Shown in pieces: positions 12,224 to 25,540 of a DNA stretch of 64,000 bases. The notes beneath the pieces are model-generated. The model searched no databases. It was not told the origin of the DNA and saw only the letters and a program-made list of their open reading frames with translations. This stretch comes from Thalassia testudinum (lineage: Eukaryota > Streptophyta > Magnoliopsida > Alismatales > Hydrocharitaceae): assembly GCA_037157565.1 (NCBI GenBank), contig JAZHRO010000054.1, positions 12,631,501 through 12,695,500 on the forward strand, in the 5' to 3' direction. Made by a program: the position numbers and the translations under genes. Each line of letters opens with the position of its first letter. Positions within the stretch are counted from its first letter, which is position 1.

Positions 12224-12460
12224 TGTTACGAATGCGGCTTCAAACTTCTTTTAAGACGTCTGGGAGGTGGCCCAGACGTCTGACCAGATGTCTGGAACCC
12301 CTTCCAGACGTTTGGGATTTGATTTCTGCGGCACGCGGGATTCCTTCTGCGCGCCTGTGCGCGCAGATCTGCACCGCCGCACCTTCCTTCTTTTTCCCTC
12401 TCTCCTCCTGAGGCTGCAGTCTGCGCTCTCTCTCTCTCTCTCTGCCTCTCCCCGCGCGGC

Positions 12461-12470
12461 TTTAAAAGGG
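12461..12470 (+). promoter_or_regulatory. TATA-like box of LTR-A promoter (solo copy)
   Basis: TTTAAAAGGG directly follows a (CT)n tract and a CGCGCGGC stretch. The same layout (CTCTCTC, then GCGCGGCCTTAAAAGG) is kept in the other LTR-A copies at 26831, 33891, 40544 and 48296. The motif is decayed to TTGAAAGG near 63500. The conserved position suggests the core promoter; the start site is not visible. Confidence 0.55.
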
Positions 12471-13858
12471 CCTCACCATCCCCCTCACTCTCATCTCCTC
12501 CGCCCCCTTCTTCTTCTTCCAGCCAGTGCGAGAGTGAGCGAGAGGCGGCGGCGGTAGCCGCGGCGAGTGCGGGAGGAGGTGTTGCGTGAGGGAGGAGGCG
12601 CTCGGTCGTGAGGGTTCGAGCTTGCCGGGGCTACTAGAGCCGGCCAGTGGGGGCGTAGCAGGCGCGGAGTGACGCGGGAGGTCTGCTGCAGCTCGAGCAG
12701 CAGGCGGATGAGACGCGGCGCGGCTGTGCGTCGTGGGCGGAGGGCGAGTGGCGCTCAGATTCTGGAAGTTTTTTCAGAATCAGATGTCTGGGTTTCAAAC
12801 CAGACGACGGGGAAGATGTCTGGAGGACTGTCCAGACGTCTGAAAGGTAAGTTATTTTCGTACTTCCTCCTTCTCTTCGACTGTCCGTACTGAGAGAGAG
12901 GAATGGGTAAGCGCTGGTTCTGAGATTCGCCATCCAACACGAATCAGACGTCTAACTGCAGTGCCAGACGACTGGAAAGACTTCCAGACGTCCGGGGTGA
13001 CCATCGGACGTCTGGGAACTAGGCCAGACGCCACGCAGGCTTCTGGACATCTGAGAGACTATACAAAGCAAGGGTACCATCTGACCCTCATTTTAAGACG
13101 TCTGGAAGAGGTTCCAGAGGTCTGATTTTGCACTGTTTCGTGGTTTTCGACCCGTTTAGGGCCCGTTCGGAGTCCGTTTTCCGCGTTTCGAGTTGCGTTC
13201 TTTGCGGAATTAAATCCTCTACCCGTCTACAGTAATTATATACTGTTTTGAGAAACTCCTTGTGTTTGATCCTTGTGATAGGATCCTGTTCCATTGCAGT
13301 CTCGGGGGTTGTGGAGGCACGCGGGATTCCCGACCATGCCTCCAGTACTGCCGTTGTAACTGGTAGAGTGTCTTTTAAGTTTATTAGCATAATTTGTTAA
13401 ATTATGGAACCATAAATAGAACCTAGGACATTGCATGAATCCTAAGAATGAGAAACTAGATCGAATGATAGATCCTAGGGTGTTGCATGAATCCTAGGGC
13501 TGGAAAACTAGATTGTATGATAAATCCTAGGGTACGGCATGAATCTTAGGATGGGAAAACTAGTGGAATATATGAATACTGCAGTCTTGAAAAAGTGGAA
13601 AGGAACAAATAGTTGCCTGTGAATTGATTTAACAGCTGCCTATTATGAATAAATAAACATGATTAAGAACATGGGTTGTATGGACGTGAAACTGAAAGGT
13701 GAAACCGAATTGTGCTGAGTTAAAGGAGCTGGAACTCTACGGGGAATTAGGAGTAGAACTCCTGGAAAGAGAATGAAATGGAACTGAGAAAGAAAGACGT
13801 GGAAGTGTGCTATCTCTTGGGTACGTAGTACCAAGGGAAGTACCTGTTACCTGTTTAG

Positions 13859-14142
13859 TGCAGAGCGGAGCCAGCCGCCCCAGGGACCCGGGGTTAGGTC
13901 TGGCCACTTTATACCGACTTGCTGGCTCTCGTGTACGTTGTACTGAGGAGAGCACTAGCTACCCCACGGGTCCCGGGAGAGCACTAGCTACACTTGTTTA
14001 GTGCAGAGCGGAGCCAGCCGCCCCAGGGACCCGGGGTTAGGTCTGGCCACTTTATACCGACTTGCTGGCTCTCGTGTACGTTGTACTGAGGAGAGCACTA
14101 GCTACCCCACGGGTCCCGGGAGAGCACTAGCTACCCCACGGG
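13859..14142 (+). repeat. 142-base tandem duplication inside solo LTR
   Basis: The segment starting GTGCAGAGCGGAGCCAGCC at 13859 is repeated from 14001 almost without change. The other LTR-A copies carry one unit. The near-identity of the two units points to a recent local duplication. Confidence 0.9.
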
Positions 14143-15068
14143 TTCCGGGGTTCTGCTAGCCTCCTACACCGACTTGTTAAGCCCACTGGGCAAACCAGGG
14201 TAGTCAGGCGAGGGTGTGCGGACTGTGGAGGGGCAATGCCCCTATTTGGTTACTGTGGAGGGGTTGGACCCCTGTTACTGAGAGGGCTCTGCCCTATACT
14301 GGTTTCGTGCTGTGCTTTGGGCGCACCCGTTAACGGAAATGACTGACCGCGTGCCAGTGCTGGTTAGCTACCCGTGCGTTTACCGTACATGCCGTAGTCA
14401 CCGTTACGTCTGTCAGTGACCTTGGGGTGGTTGACTGAGAGTAGGATCACCACGGGGGACTCTCCCGGCCAGGAGAGCGCCACGTGTTACTTCTACTGTT
14501 CGGAAAAGACTGCAATCAAGATCGTTCCCACGAGGAACATTCGAGATCAAGTGAAGGATCTGAGAAATAGATAAATTATGAAACAATAGAAATACGTAAA
14601 TAAAGGAAGAAAGAAAATAAAACAGCTATTGTACACTTTACTGCTTCTTTAGTTTAGCTGCCACTCTACTCAGCGTTTCGCTGACGTGTTACACTCGTTA
14701 CTTTTCAGGACCAGGTGTTGAGCAGCCAGGGTCAGCGACTGCAGAGAACGCTGGGCCGAGTAGGGTCCAGTAGAGTTACCACTGTTATTTTGTATCCCTT
14801 TTGTTTCCACTGTAGTGAGTAGTTTTGTTACTCTCTGTACTTTTCTTTACCTGCAGTTCTTGTTATGTTATAAATGTTGTTATACTGTTGTGGTGGTACA
14901 TGCTGTAGTAGTTCTTTTTCTTACTGCTGATTTTGTTACTGCTAGTTATATTTCATGTTAAATGTGGTTTATTTTACTACTCTTTTGGTTACTTTCTCGT
15001 TGGTCGACTAGGTCTTGGGATTAGTTAAGTCGGTCCGATTCTCGTGTCTCGAGAATCGAGTCGTTACA

Positions 15069-15350
15069 ATAATACATACACAATTTAAATTGCTAATCCC
15101 ATCCAAGTAGGTAATGATTGATTTAACTCATGCTTAGGAAATGGATGACATAAAGTGCTACGCCATATATTTTTAAGATTATCAAACTCGATGATTAATT
15201 AATCTTTTTTTTTTAGTTGAGTCCAAGGACTAATATTAATCATACAAAAGCCTTATCATGAGTTGAATGTTAGAACCTCTTCCTTGGGATATAGATGTCA
15301 TAAGATAAAATTTAATGATCATCGTAATTATGTTTCTCAAAAAATGAAAA
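15069..15350. repeat. Dispersed direct repeat, copy 2
   Basis: Diverged copy of 8512-8790. Its first five bases (ATAAT) are the right-hand target-site duplication of the solo LTR, so the LTR landed at or near its edge. It contains a T-run indel relative to copy 1. Confidence 0.8.
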
Positions 15351-18300
15351 TGCAAAGGGGGCACGGGCTTAATCAAATAGTGACAAAGGTAAAGAAGCTT
15401 CCATATTTAAATTTTCTTGTCCAAACCATAGAGTCATGGACGGAGCATTCAAGGAGGTGGATTGTGAAAAGCCGAATGCCCATAGCAATGCTTTAGTTAG
15501 TAAATATTCTTCCTACACAAGGCCTAAACCCCTACATCTCCTCCAAATGAGAGAGAGGGTACTCTTTAATTTTAATAGAGGGAGAGTTTAGATTTTCCAT
15601 TTTAAAGGAATGTCTTTCAAGGATACAGTCCAGACTTCCCCTGTGAATCAATAATGTGAATCCCACGATCTCACTCAATAAGATTATGGGAGATGATTGG
15701 GTATGTTGGGACCCACGTCCATTAAACTCACATGCACCCCCATCCAAAGGTGCACAAAAGATGAGTTGGAGAATACCCATGACTCTAAAGATAGCTCCAA
15801 CATGGTGTAGCACTTTAGTGAGACATTTTGGCATCTAGATCTTGTACTCTCTGTTAAAGAGCGAAGGGGTAAAAAAAAAAGAGAAATGATCACAACATGT
15901 TAGAATCAACTTTAATTACGACCATCTTCACCAAATCTTCCTGGAATGTCTTCCTCCCTAGGATGTTTGATAATATTTGCAAGACGATAGTCCACATGAT
16001 TTTAGGTGTGTCTTCCCCCTTTCGACAACTTGGGGGATTGATTCTAGGTCATAAAAAAAAAACTCCTTGAAACCATTGTTTTAGTTTTGTTAAAAGACAA
16101 CATGCCTCTCTTGCTCATTCCATTGCTTTTGAATGTTTAAAGCAAGGAATTTTTGGATATCATGGTGGACTCAATGGAGTCGATGTACCTACATCACTTG
16201 ACCGTGTTTTCAGGTTAGGATTTAGGTTCCCTTGAAACTTAAATTCGGTGAAACTCATCAAACATCTAAATTAATTTATTAAGTTCGATCTCGGAGACAT
16301 GCATAAAAGAGTCCAGGCTTTCGTGGACTCTGTGGGTAGCACGTAAAGGAAGAAGATGTCATGTCTTCAATGTGCACGAAAGAAAGTAAATGTCCAGAGG
16401 CATTTGAAATTTTAAATATTTAGGTGGCATACATTGAAGGGAAGCTTTGGAATTGCCGTATAAATCATATGTTTGGGCCCCTCGGATTTAATTCACTTCT
16501 ACGTATTTATTTAATATCTATCGATTTGAAAGTTCTTAATTGCTCCATCCATGTGTGGGGGTGATGCTATTCCTTCACCGGTGGGGTCCTCGATGTTGTC
16601 ATTCATCTCGAGAATTTATCTGGATTGGAGTCTTGCTTTTGGAGTAAACGACCTTTCTTTTAGGTATTAGCTGCTACTCGTGAGTTGGCATATTCAGAAT
16701 TCGTTATTTAATGTCCCCCCTGAGATCTTTCTTGGGTGCCCTCGCTTGCTTAGGGGCATGTCTGATTGATATCATATGATAATATGATTAAGTGGAATCG
16801 TATGAGAAATTAGTATTTTGTGGAAGGAGTGGAGAAATAAGATTCTTTTGCTCTTTGGGTCTAATTTTGATCCTGACGAGGAATAAAAGGTTAATCTTCC
16901 GCATTTGGTGGAAGGGATAGTAGAATATCAATTATTTTAGGATTTTTTTTGGAATAACTTTACATTGGCAGAAGTTGACCCTAATTTGACTTAATTTTCC
17001 CCTCAATTTTTTCAATTCAAACGTAAAAGATTCTACTTTATTTTCCTGTACAAACGAGCCTTTACATGGAATGCATTTATTATTAGACATGATGAAATGT
17101 GCTTTTGGGTACTTTGGAACATTAGGATCATCTATCTGAGATGTTTTTCCTTTTTTGTTTGCTTCCCTATGTTTTTGAACCGTTTAGCATCGTCTGGAGA
17201 GTAAGCGTGTTTTTTTTTTTTTTTTGTTTTTTTATGTAATTTATTCTGTACTTCCTTTTCCTCAACGGAAAGAGTTCGTGATTGGAGTTCGTAATTACTC
17301 ATAAGAAAAGATGCAATTTGCGATGGTAGATGAACGGATTATTACAAAATGTGGAACACTCCGGCTTCTAAACTATAAACAATGCTCTAGTGGTTGAATG
17401 GAAGGTTTCTCATATTCATATATGAGAGTAAGTTTGGAATCTCACCTTAATTCAAAAAAATAAAAAATCACATCATGTTTCGTCAGCATGATAAGATACG
17501 ATGGCGACTCTCAAATTCCACGGAAGAGATTATTTAGGTTCAAATCTCTAACTTTATACTACTTAAAGGACTAAGTGAGTGTAGTGTGTAAAGTCATTAA
17601 TTTTTTAATTCTTAAGAAAATAGTCAAATTGAATGGCTAATTTAACTAAATCCAATTTAATTTTAACTCATTCACATTGATTTTAATTTTTATTTTTCAA
17701 ACTGGTCGATTGATCAATAAGAAATTGAATTTCCATTAAATTAGTTGAATTGATACGTTCACCTTATTTTTTAAAATATTATGGTGATTTATCGGAGGTG
17801 GTCAATTGAGCATTTAGCTCAAGCCAAATGGGGATCCCCCGTCAGCTCCTTCCTTTTGTTAGCCTCCATGTTGCTACCTTCCTCAGCTCCTCCATCGATC
17901 GAGGAAGAGCAAGAGGTAGGCTTAATGATACGATTAAGACCATTACCTGCGAACTAATTTGTTCTCTTTAATGTCGATATCATCAATTTTAAGTTAAATT
18001 CATCAAATTGAAGACAAGAAGGATTGTCTCATTTATATCGTTATTGTAAATATTAGGAGTTTTTTTTTTTAAAGCGAAGAAATTATAAGGACAAGATCTC
18101 AAGGGGTAACAAAAGAAGGACAGTCGAAGCCCTCCTGAAAGAGGAAAAAATGACTCATCTTGAAGAACGATAAGACACTATCCCCCACCTCAAGGAGTGA
18201 AGAAACTTTGAATAAAGGGAGACAAAACATAGAAATAAAATAAAAAAAATAAAAAGATAACAAAAAGGTGCCCTTATAATTAAACCTCAACAAATCATAG

Positions 18301-21300
18301 AGTCACAAGATAACGAAGACATCCCACAAGAAGAGACTTGAGCAAATATTTTGATATGCTCTAGCGAGAGCTCAGGAACTTCGGAGCTAAAGATGAGTCA
18401 ACAACATCTTGATTGTGAGAAACCATGACCACTAATGTGGTCTTAACTAAAAAATATTGCAAAGATGAAAGGTAAAACCCTAGATCAAGTGTCTCGCCAC
18501 AAGCGATCCCACCTGCTCCCTCCCCACCACCCCCAAAAACACACGTACACGCATAAACAGGATGATGAGGAAAGGAGTAGCGGCCCTAGAGTGGAGGTCG
18601 AACACCTCGGTCGCCAAACAAGAAAAGTAGGAGTTGGCCAACAAGGTGGTAGTGGAATGCATCATCACAACTCAATACTAAATGGGCCCAACCCTACTGT
18701 GGCTCTACCTGTTCCTCTCTAGCCAATACACTTCCCTCCATCCCCATCGAGGCACCCTACTTGTCCTCCTCATTATAACGATTGTTTCTATATATCCTGG
18801 TAGTTGGAAATGATCCGAAAGGGGGAAGGGGATGGGAATTTTCTTCTTCTTATTTTTTTCACTCTTTTCCTATTTTTTTTTTAAAGATGGGATGGGAAAA
18901 TCCAAATAAAAATGTTTTGCACTCACTCAAGGTTATCACATGAAGATACATATCTCCTCGTTCAGAGTAGACCAAAAATAGATGCAAGCCGGGGATTTTT
19001 AGACCTGCAACACAGCATAACACTTAGCCCCAAGAGATTAGATTCGATAAATTGTTTACATAAATAGGCATAAAAGTTCAATGGAACTAAGACGGAGAAG
19101 ATTTAAATCTACAGCTGTGCATGTTGGTACATCTTGGATCGGAATGTGAGAAAACACAGTAAATAGTAAATACATCAGTTCAGAAGAGTTGTTTACGTTT
19201 GTACATACGAGAGAAAGGCGGCGACGATTTTCCTTTGGTATTATTTTTTATGATTAATTAAATGTCATCGTATTTTCAATATTATTTTCAATGCAATAAA
19301 AAAAGAGTCACATGATTTTCATATTTTCCACTTGGTTAGTTACTGCGGTTAAGTTTAATGGATATGATTCAAAAATAAAATTAAAAAATAAATTATTTTT
19401 AACCTTCAAAATTTTTTTCTTCTTTCCTATTCCCCACCCTCTCCTCTTCCTTCCTCCTCCCCCCTTCCACCTTTTCTCACTAAAACTCTCCTCAGTGGAC
19501 CTCCATCGAGGGAGGATTTCAACAAAGAGGAGGGGCAGAGGGTGCAGAACAGAAAGAAGAGAAGTTTTCACGTTAAAAAAAACAGAAATCTTACCTTTCG
19601 GTATATAACCGTTAAAATTTAACGGCACCGACTAATGGAAACTGGTGTAACTTGGTTTTTGACATTAAAAATAATATTTGAGAATGAAATGGTATTAAAT
19701 TAATTTCAAACTTTGTAAAAATCCATTTTCCCTTGCCCCCACCACTTACTATATAATATAGCATTCAACCATGCATCCTAGCTCTTTATTACGTGTGCCT
19801 CGTTGCTTTCCCTGATATACATTAACATGGGGAGGACCCAGACAATTCATGACTTATTACTTTGTTAGGTCTCGGAAAGGAAATGCATTTTCGTGTACTG
19901 TAATGCAAAGCACATGGTGTCCACCATGATGCCTTCTTCTATCTGTTTGTTGGTTTCTTCTTCTTCTTCTTCTTCTGATGATCTAAGATCTTGGGGCCTC
20001 ACCACCACTCCATGATAGTTAAAGAATGGCAATCGGGGTTAAGTAGCGCCCTATCTACCAACCATTGGATTATGCAGGAATAGAGATCTAAATTTAAGTC
20101 CCTTTTACGGAAGCTAAGGGTTAATTTGCATCAACCTCCGATTATTTTCTGATGATTAATAAATGGATGAGGAGTTATTCTGTAGTGATATTTGGTCAGT
20201 CATTTTTATTAACGGGTACATATCAACAAAAATAAATAAAATAGAGGTTACACCCCTTAACAACTCTACATACCTTCGTTCAACTATCTCGGTTGACCTC
20301 ACATGGACCTAACAAGAGTCAATGCATGAAGGTTGTTCCTACACCAAACCACTAGCCTAGGAGGTCAACTCTCTCCCTATACAACGGAGCAATCAACTCT
20401 CCTTGATATGCAAGCATACGAGGGCCAACTCTCCCCCACTTTGTAACTCAACAACGGTCCATTTTGACCCAACATTCATACTATCATCCCATTGCCATCT
20501 TGGTGAATGTGACTTTTTTTTTACTGCCGCTGCTTCTTCTTCTCCTTCTTACCAACAAAGGCAAGGACCAAATTGTCCCAATATATATTCCACCATTAAG
20601 AAAGTATAGGGGTAGAAGACAGACTCAGATATCTTTGCAAGTGAAGCTCAACGAATTTAACTTTGTCCGGTGAAAGATCCCAAAATTTCGTTGATAAAAT
20701 CAGGAAAGAGTTCGTACTGCAATAAAATCAACAAAGTTCAGTGAAGCCCAATAGAAAAGATGCATCTTTGTTAGTTATGTTAAGGGGAAGAGTTCGTACT
20801 AGAATTATAAATCCGGTTTGCATCTTTCTTTTCATATCATTCAATGGAAGGAGGAAATTTAACAAAGGAGTGGAAGCTGAGAGGCTTGATTCGCTTGCTT
20901 GTTGGGATGGTTACTTTCCGTGTAAATCCTATGAGTTAGGTTTAAGGCTTAATTTCTCACCAAACTTCTTTTTTTTTTTATTTTGTCCTTTTTTTTCTTT
21001 CTTTTCCTTTTGATTTTTTTTTTATTTATGTAACAGAATACCAAGTAGACAAAGTGAGGAGGAATTGACCATCTTTTATATATCAATTCTTATGATAATG
21101 CAAGGAGGGAGACTCTTACCTGAATATCTCCTTTTAAAGTCAGGAGTCTACATTGTCCGACTATACTTTGGTGGGCTCTCATGGAACTTTCAAGGTGTAA
21201 AGTCATGTATAGAACCCTAATGACTACCTATTGGCTTGAGCATCTACAGAGCCTTGTGTGTTGGCAATTTGAAAAGAGAGGTGAGGTAACTTCCCTGTCA

Positions 21301-22550
21301 TCGTTGCCAAAGGCACTTTTGTCCACCCTTGCTTTCGGAATTTTTTCAAAGGTAATGCTTTTGGAGGTTTTAAAAGGTAAGAATCTTATCCTTTATCCAT
21401 AGCCAAATGCAAAAAGAGGTTTCAATGCAATTGACATACACAATATATCCTAATAAACTTAATATGGTGTCATCCCAAGGTAAACTCATAATTGATGTGG
21501 ATAGATAAGAGTGGGGTATCCTACAGTAAATCAAGAAAAACAGCCTTCAACGAAAAATTGACATTGTCAAAATAAGGAATATCAATTTTTTTGTCCTATC
21601 ACATAGGATGATAGAGCTCCACAAGAAACCTCAGAACTCGTCTCTCACCTCCCTATCCTTCCCCCTTGCAACCAAACTCGCTTCCTAATCGCTGTTATAT
21701 TGTTTGTCCTCTAAGAACCCATCTTTCTTCCAACAACATTTGATTGTGAGTCCCTTCAATTTATTTGCAACTCGCAAAGTGTGATAAGTCGATGAGTAGG
21801 ATAAGTTGGCTAACGTGTTTGGTCATCTTGTGAGACGTGATGATTATTGTGGTTTTTCACATGAGTACTTATGAAAAGGTGTTGGGGGAAATTATTACAC
21901 GTAATACCATAAAGTCAAACTTTGTCTCCTCATATACCCCGACACATGATCCACTTGAATGGGTTAATCCGAACCAAACACCGCTTCTGTGATACAAATG
22001 AAATAGGGTCTTAGGCTTTAGGGTCTCTCCTAAGCATGAAGAGAGGATCGGAAATTTGTTGGATTTTGTTTAACTTGCTATATTTAACTAAGATGAAAGA
22101 TGAGACTTTAACATGAAAGTTCTACCACTTAATTAAACAGTGAGGTGATTAAGTAGGTAGACTTCCATATGAAGGACTAAAATTTAAATCTTTGGAGGAG
22201 TTAAGATATAATTTTGACTATTAGAGGTCTATTAGTGCATTTTTCCCTCTATTTTAGTTTCAAATGGATGATTCTATTCCATGTGTCCGTCGTTGGCATT
22301 TTAAAAAGGATGGGAGTGTGAAAATACATGTTGAAACATATTTTATAACGTGCATTCATGAATCATTGCACACATCCCCTACTCCTCTCCTTCCTCACGT
22401 GACTGGTTGACCCACTCCATTCCTTACCCAACCAGTTGCAACCTCTTCGCAATTCTGGCATGAACGACTGAGACCATATCTGATCAACTAAGTTTCTCAT
22501 TTAGTCGGTTACCCTCACCTACCCATGTCCTCTCTCTCCCCCTCCAGTAG
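15351..22550. other. Intergenic DNA without recognisable genes
   Basis: 7.2 kb of AT-rich DNA. Landmarks are homopolymer T-runs near 17211-17226, 18060 and 20970, a short (TTC)n run near 19957, and a retroposon-like antisense T-rich start near 20205. Open frames up to about 106 codons occur (for example at 15532-15834 and 19308-19628), but none shows family motifs. Ancient LINE debris is possible in 16100-17260 and could not be supported. Confidence 0.4.
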
Positions 22551-22553
22551 GTT

Positions 22554-22595
<42 letters not shown>
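22551..22595. repeat. (CT)n microsatellite
   Basis: An uninterrupted run of about 20 CT dinucleotides flanked by unique sequence. Confidence 0.97.
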
Positions 22596-22598
<3 letters not shown>

Positions 22599-22599
22599 G

Positions 22600-22915
22600 A
22601 GTTCAATCAGTTGAGAATCATTTTCAACTAAGTATACCAAAATACATTGGTTGGAAATAATTTTTAATTAATTGAAAATAAAAATACACTAATTGAAAAT
22701 CAAAATACATCAGTTAAAAATAAAAATGCATCGATTTATTTTTAATTTTTACCGATGAAAAATAATTTTACATTTGAAATATGATTTTACGTGATTTTTT
22801 ATCGATAAAAAATAATTTTCACTTATAAAAATTTTAAATACATCGACGAAATCATGACTTTCATATGTAGGTTGTAAAATGCATTAAGAAGTACATTTCT
22901 TTATTTTTGTATTTT
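22600..22915. repeat. AT-rich AATACATC-type repeat, copy 1
   Basis: Multiple short units of the form AAAATACATCRATT or its complement end in a shared 3' block: TGTAAAATGCATT, then TTTCTTTATTTTTG. The same style and ending recur at 24205-24400 and 53740-54235. No coding sequence. It may be a diverged MITE-like or satellite-derived family. Confidence 0.5.
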
Positions 22916-24204
22916 CCACCTTTTATAAACGAGGCACGACATCACTTACGTGTGCTAAACGCCTCAGGTTTCGTCTATTTTGGAAGAAAGTTCTTTACTT
23001 CAGTCAATTTTGGCAGGAAGGTGTACATCTAACGGCGGTTTCTGTCCATATGTTTGTGGTGAATTATCAGAAGCGGGATAAAGGGGGTAAATGACACTTT
23101 TGGTCACGACATTTCATGACCTACTTTGGTATCTTACAATTCTTCCGGTATCCTCAACGGAACAAGAAAGCCACTTTATCCTTTTTCTCTACGGCGCAGT
23201 TAAATTCAAATAATAATAAGCTATTCCTTGTTTCTTATACATCCATGACCAAATGTAACTTGTACATGCTTACTCGTTATCACGTTTTTGGCTTCACTCG
23301 GTGGTCGATGTTCCTTGAGTTACATGCATGGAGCATCCTCTTTTAATTCGATCTTAAGTCAAACTCAAGTTAGTCTGTTTGATGACCTACGGAGTCCAAA
23401 CTGGGTAAAGTGGAGATGAATAACCATGAGTTAATTTCTTTCCATTCGAAAGCCCTCTGCTCTTTTAATAATATAAAAAGGGAAGCCTATGTTAAATTTA
23501 AATGCCCTTGAGCTTACACCTAGATTTCAATACCGTCCCTGTTCTTCAAGCGTGTCGGCGACGTCGCTATCACCATTAACTGTTCTAGTTGCAATAATCG
23601 TGTCCCTTCACCACCCACTCCAACGATGTTATCATTGGTTAACATCGTTTAACCAATGATATTTAACGATGTAGTCTACGTATAAGTTTAGGCAAACGTC
23701 GAATGTTAGTAAATATCGATGATCGAGATAAAGATAGGTGGTGGAAGAGAAGGAAGACATCCATGCAATTAGAAATGTAGTCTGCGTAGTTTGAAGGTTC
23801 CTCGTGGCCTTCCTGCACCACCCAACTGTTGGGCAAGCAACTTCACATCTTGAGAAACTATTAATTTTACGGGTATAAGTAGGAAAATATATATTTTAAT
23901 TATAACGTACAACTCTCGCGTAATAAAACACATTGATATATTTTATTTTATAAAAACTAATTTTTTACCTATATAACATTCAACAAATTTCACATCAATG
24001 TAAAATAATTTTTTATTTATCATATGAAAAATTAATTTTTCATTTTTTGATTTAGTATTTAATGTTTAAGATTTAGGATCCTTAAATTCTAAATTTAAAG
24101 ATGAAAAGTTATTTTTTGTGAATTCTATATTCTAAATCATAAACTTAAAATTTATTGATGAAAGTTACTTTTCAATTTTCAAGTGAAAATCTATTTTCCA
24201 CAGG
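22916..24204. other. Intergenic DNA without recognisable genes
   Basis: About 1.3 kb. An open frame at 23116-23346 (76 codons) has no recognisable domain and no coding context. Nothing else is supported. Confidence 0.4.
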
Positions 24205-24400
24205 TGAAAAGTTAAAATATGTCAGTGTGTTTTTATTTTCAATCGTTATATTTTAATTTTCAATCATTGTGTTTAAGTGGAAAATAAAAATACATCAATT
24301 AAAAATCAAAATACACTGATATATACTATTGAGTAGAAAATATACATTGCAAAATACATTTCAATACACATTTCTTTACTTTTCTACTAATTCTACTATC
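24205..24400. repeat. AT-rich AATACATC-type repeat, copy 2
   Basis: Contains AAAATACATCAATT, AAAATACACTGAT and the shared terminal block GCAAAATACATTTC followed by TTTCTTTACTTTT. It is related to the copies at 22600 and 53740. The preceding 24040-24200 carries a TTTAGGATCC-type degenerate stretch that also resembles the upstream part of the third copy. Confidence 0.5.
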
Positions 24401-25540
24401 TTAATTCTCTCATCTAAATGAGTAATGGTTGACATGTTAACTTATCTTAAAAAAGATTGATCAAGAGTTGACCTATTACTTCCCCAGAAAAATTGCTGGC
24501 AGTTTAAGCAATTTATATTCATATAATTGCATGCATTAATTATTTCTCTTAGGTATTATTTATTTTAAGTGATTAATTTTAAAATAATAATTTTATAAGT
24601 GGTGTAATTGTGAGGGATACATATGGAATTGCAAAATTTTATATTTGGAAAAAATATATGTCAAATTAGGAGATGTTTGAAGAATTGGTACAGGTGTTTT
24701 CTAAAACAATCGTGAGATAAGTTTACCTCACCTTTTCCCCTTAAATTAGATAATTTCAAGATTATTGTAATGTACGACTAGAAGATCTAAATGCAACATT
24801 AACCGTACAATCCCTACAAATAAATAATATCTTAATTTTCAAAATTCTCCACCCAGACATTGATTTTGAAAGAAATCCTTTGCTACCCTAAAACGCAATG
24901 AGATTAAAATTTTAAGGACAAAATGGGCTGTGGAAACTTTCTTCCTTCCAACTCAAGAGCAAGCTCAAGATAAAGTCCAAAAAATCACCTTACCTCAACT
25001 AACAACCTCTCTACAATGTTATCATAAAAAATCTTCAATGTCTCACTATTAAAAAATTATGCTTATTAAAGCTTACATCCTTTCATCAAACACTGTGTCA
25101 AAATCATAAGTTTGACTTAAAAAGTTTAAGCGCACGTGTTTCAATGCCGTGTAAATTAAGTCTGACTCCATTTATTTATTTTAAAGTAAAACATAGATAA
25201 ATGAATATTTAACGTAAAAAATGACATGAGGTATTATTTTTATATTTCGCGTAATGGTGAAATTATGATCTATTTAATAATTGATATTTAATATAAAAAA
25301 ATAAAAAATATAAGATTGGTTACGTAATGATTCTTACTATACTTAAAAAAATCATCATATCACTTAAGTCTAAAATGTATATGTGATAAATAGCTTTATA
25401 TTGATGATAAATTACTTTACATCAGTGATAAATTATTTTAAGGTATTTTTACACCAGTATAATCTCATTTTACATCAGTGATAAATTATTTCAAGGATAG
25501 TTTCACTTATCCAAAGTAATTTTACACCCGTGTAAAGAGA
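24401..25540. other. Intergenic AT-rich DNA without recognisable genes
   Basis: About 1.1 kb of AT-rich sequence with no ORF of interest. From about 25380, units such as TGATAAATTATTT and TTTTACAYC begin the repeat-rich block that follows. Confidence 0.4.

Larger units (their letters stand above)
12224..15068 (+). mobile_element. Solo LTR of Tekay/Del-like gypsy family (LTR-A)
   Basis: The 2845-base LTR begins TGTTACGAATGCGG and ends CGAGTCGTTACA, matching the LTRs of the full elements at 26614 and 40317. The flanking 5-base duplication ATAAT (12219-12223 and 15069-15073) is exact, so this is a solo LTR formed by LTR-LTR recombination after insertion. Internal landmarks are AGACGTCT palindromes at 12250-12310 and 12780-13125, a CT-rich tract and TATA-like TTTAAAAGG at 12461, splice-donor-like AAAG/GTAAGT at 12847, three CCTAGG-bearing repeats at 13420-13560 and a 142-base tandem duplication at 13859-14142. 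It is inserted at the left edge of the dispersed repeat starting at 15069. Confidence 0.95.

Noticed and set aside
15532..15834. 100-codon minus-strand open frame
   Set aside because: No recognisable domain, no coding context and no counterpart; it may be old retroelement debris, which I could not establish.
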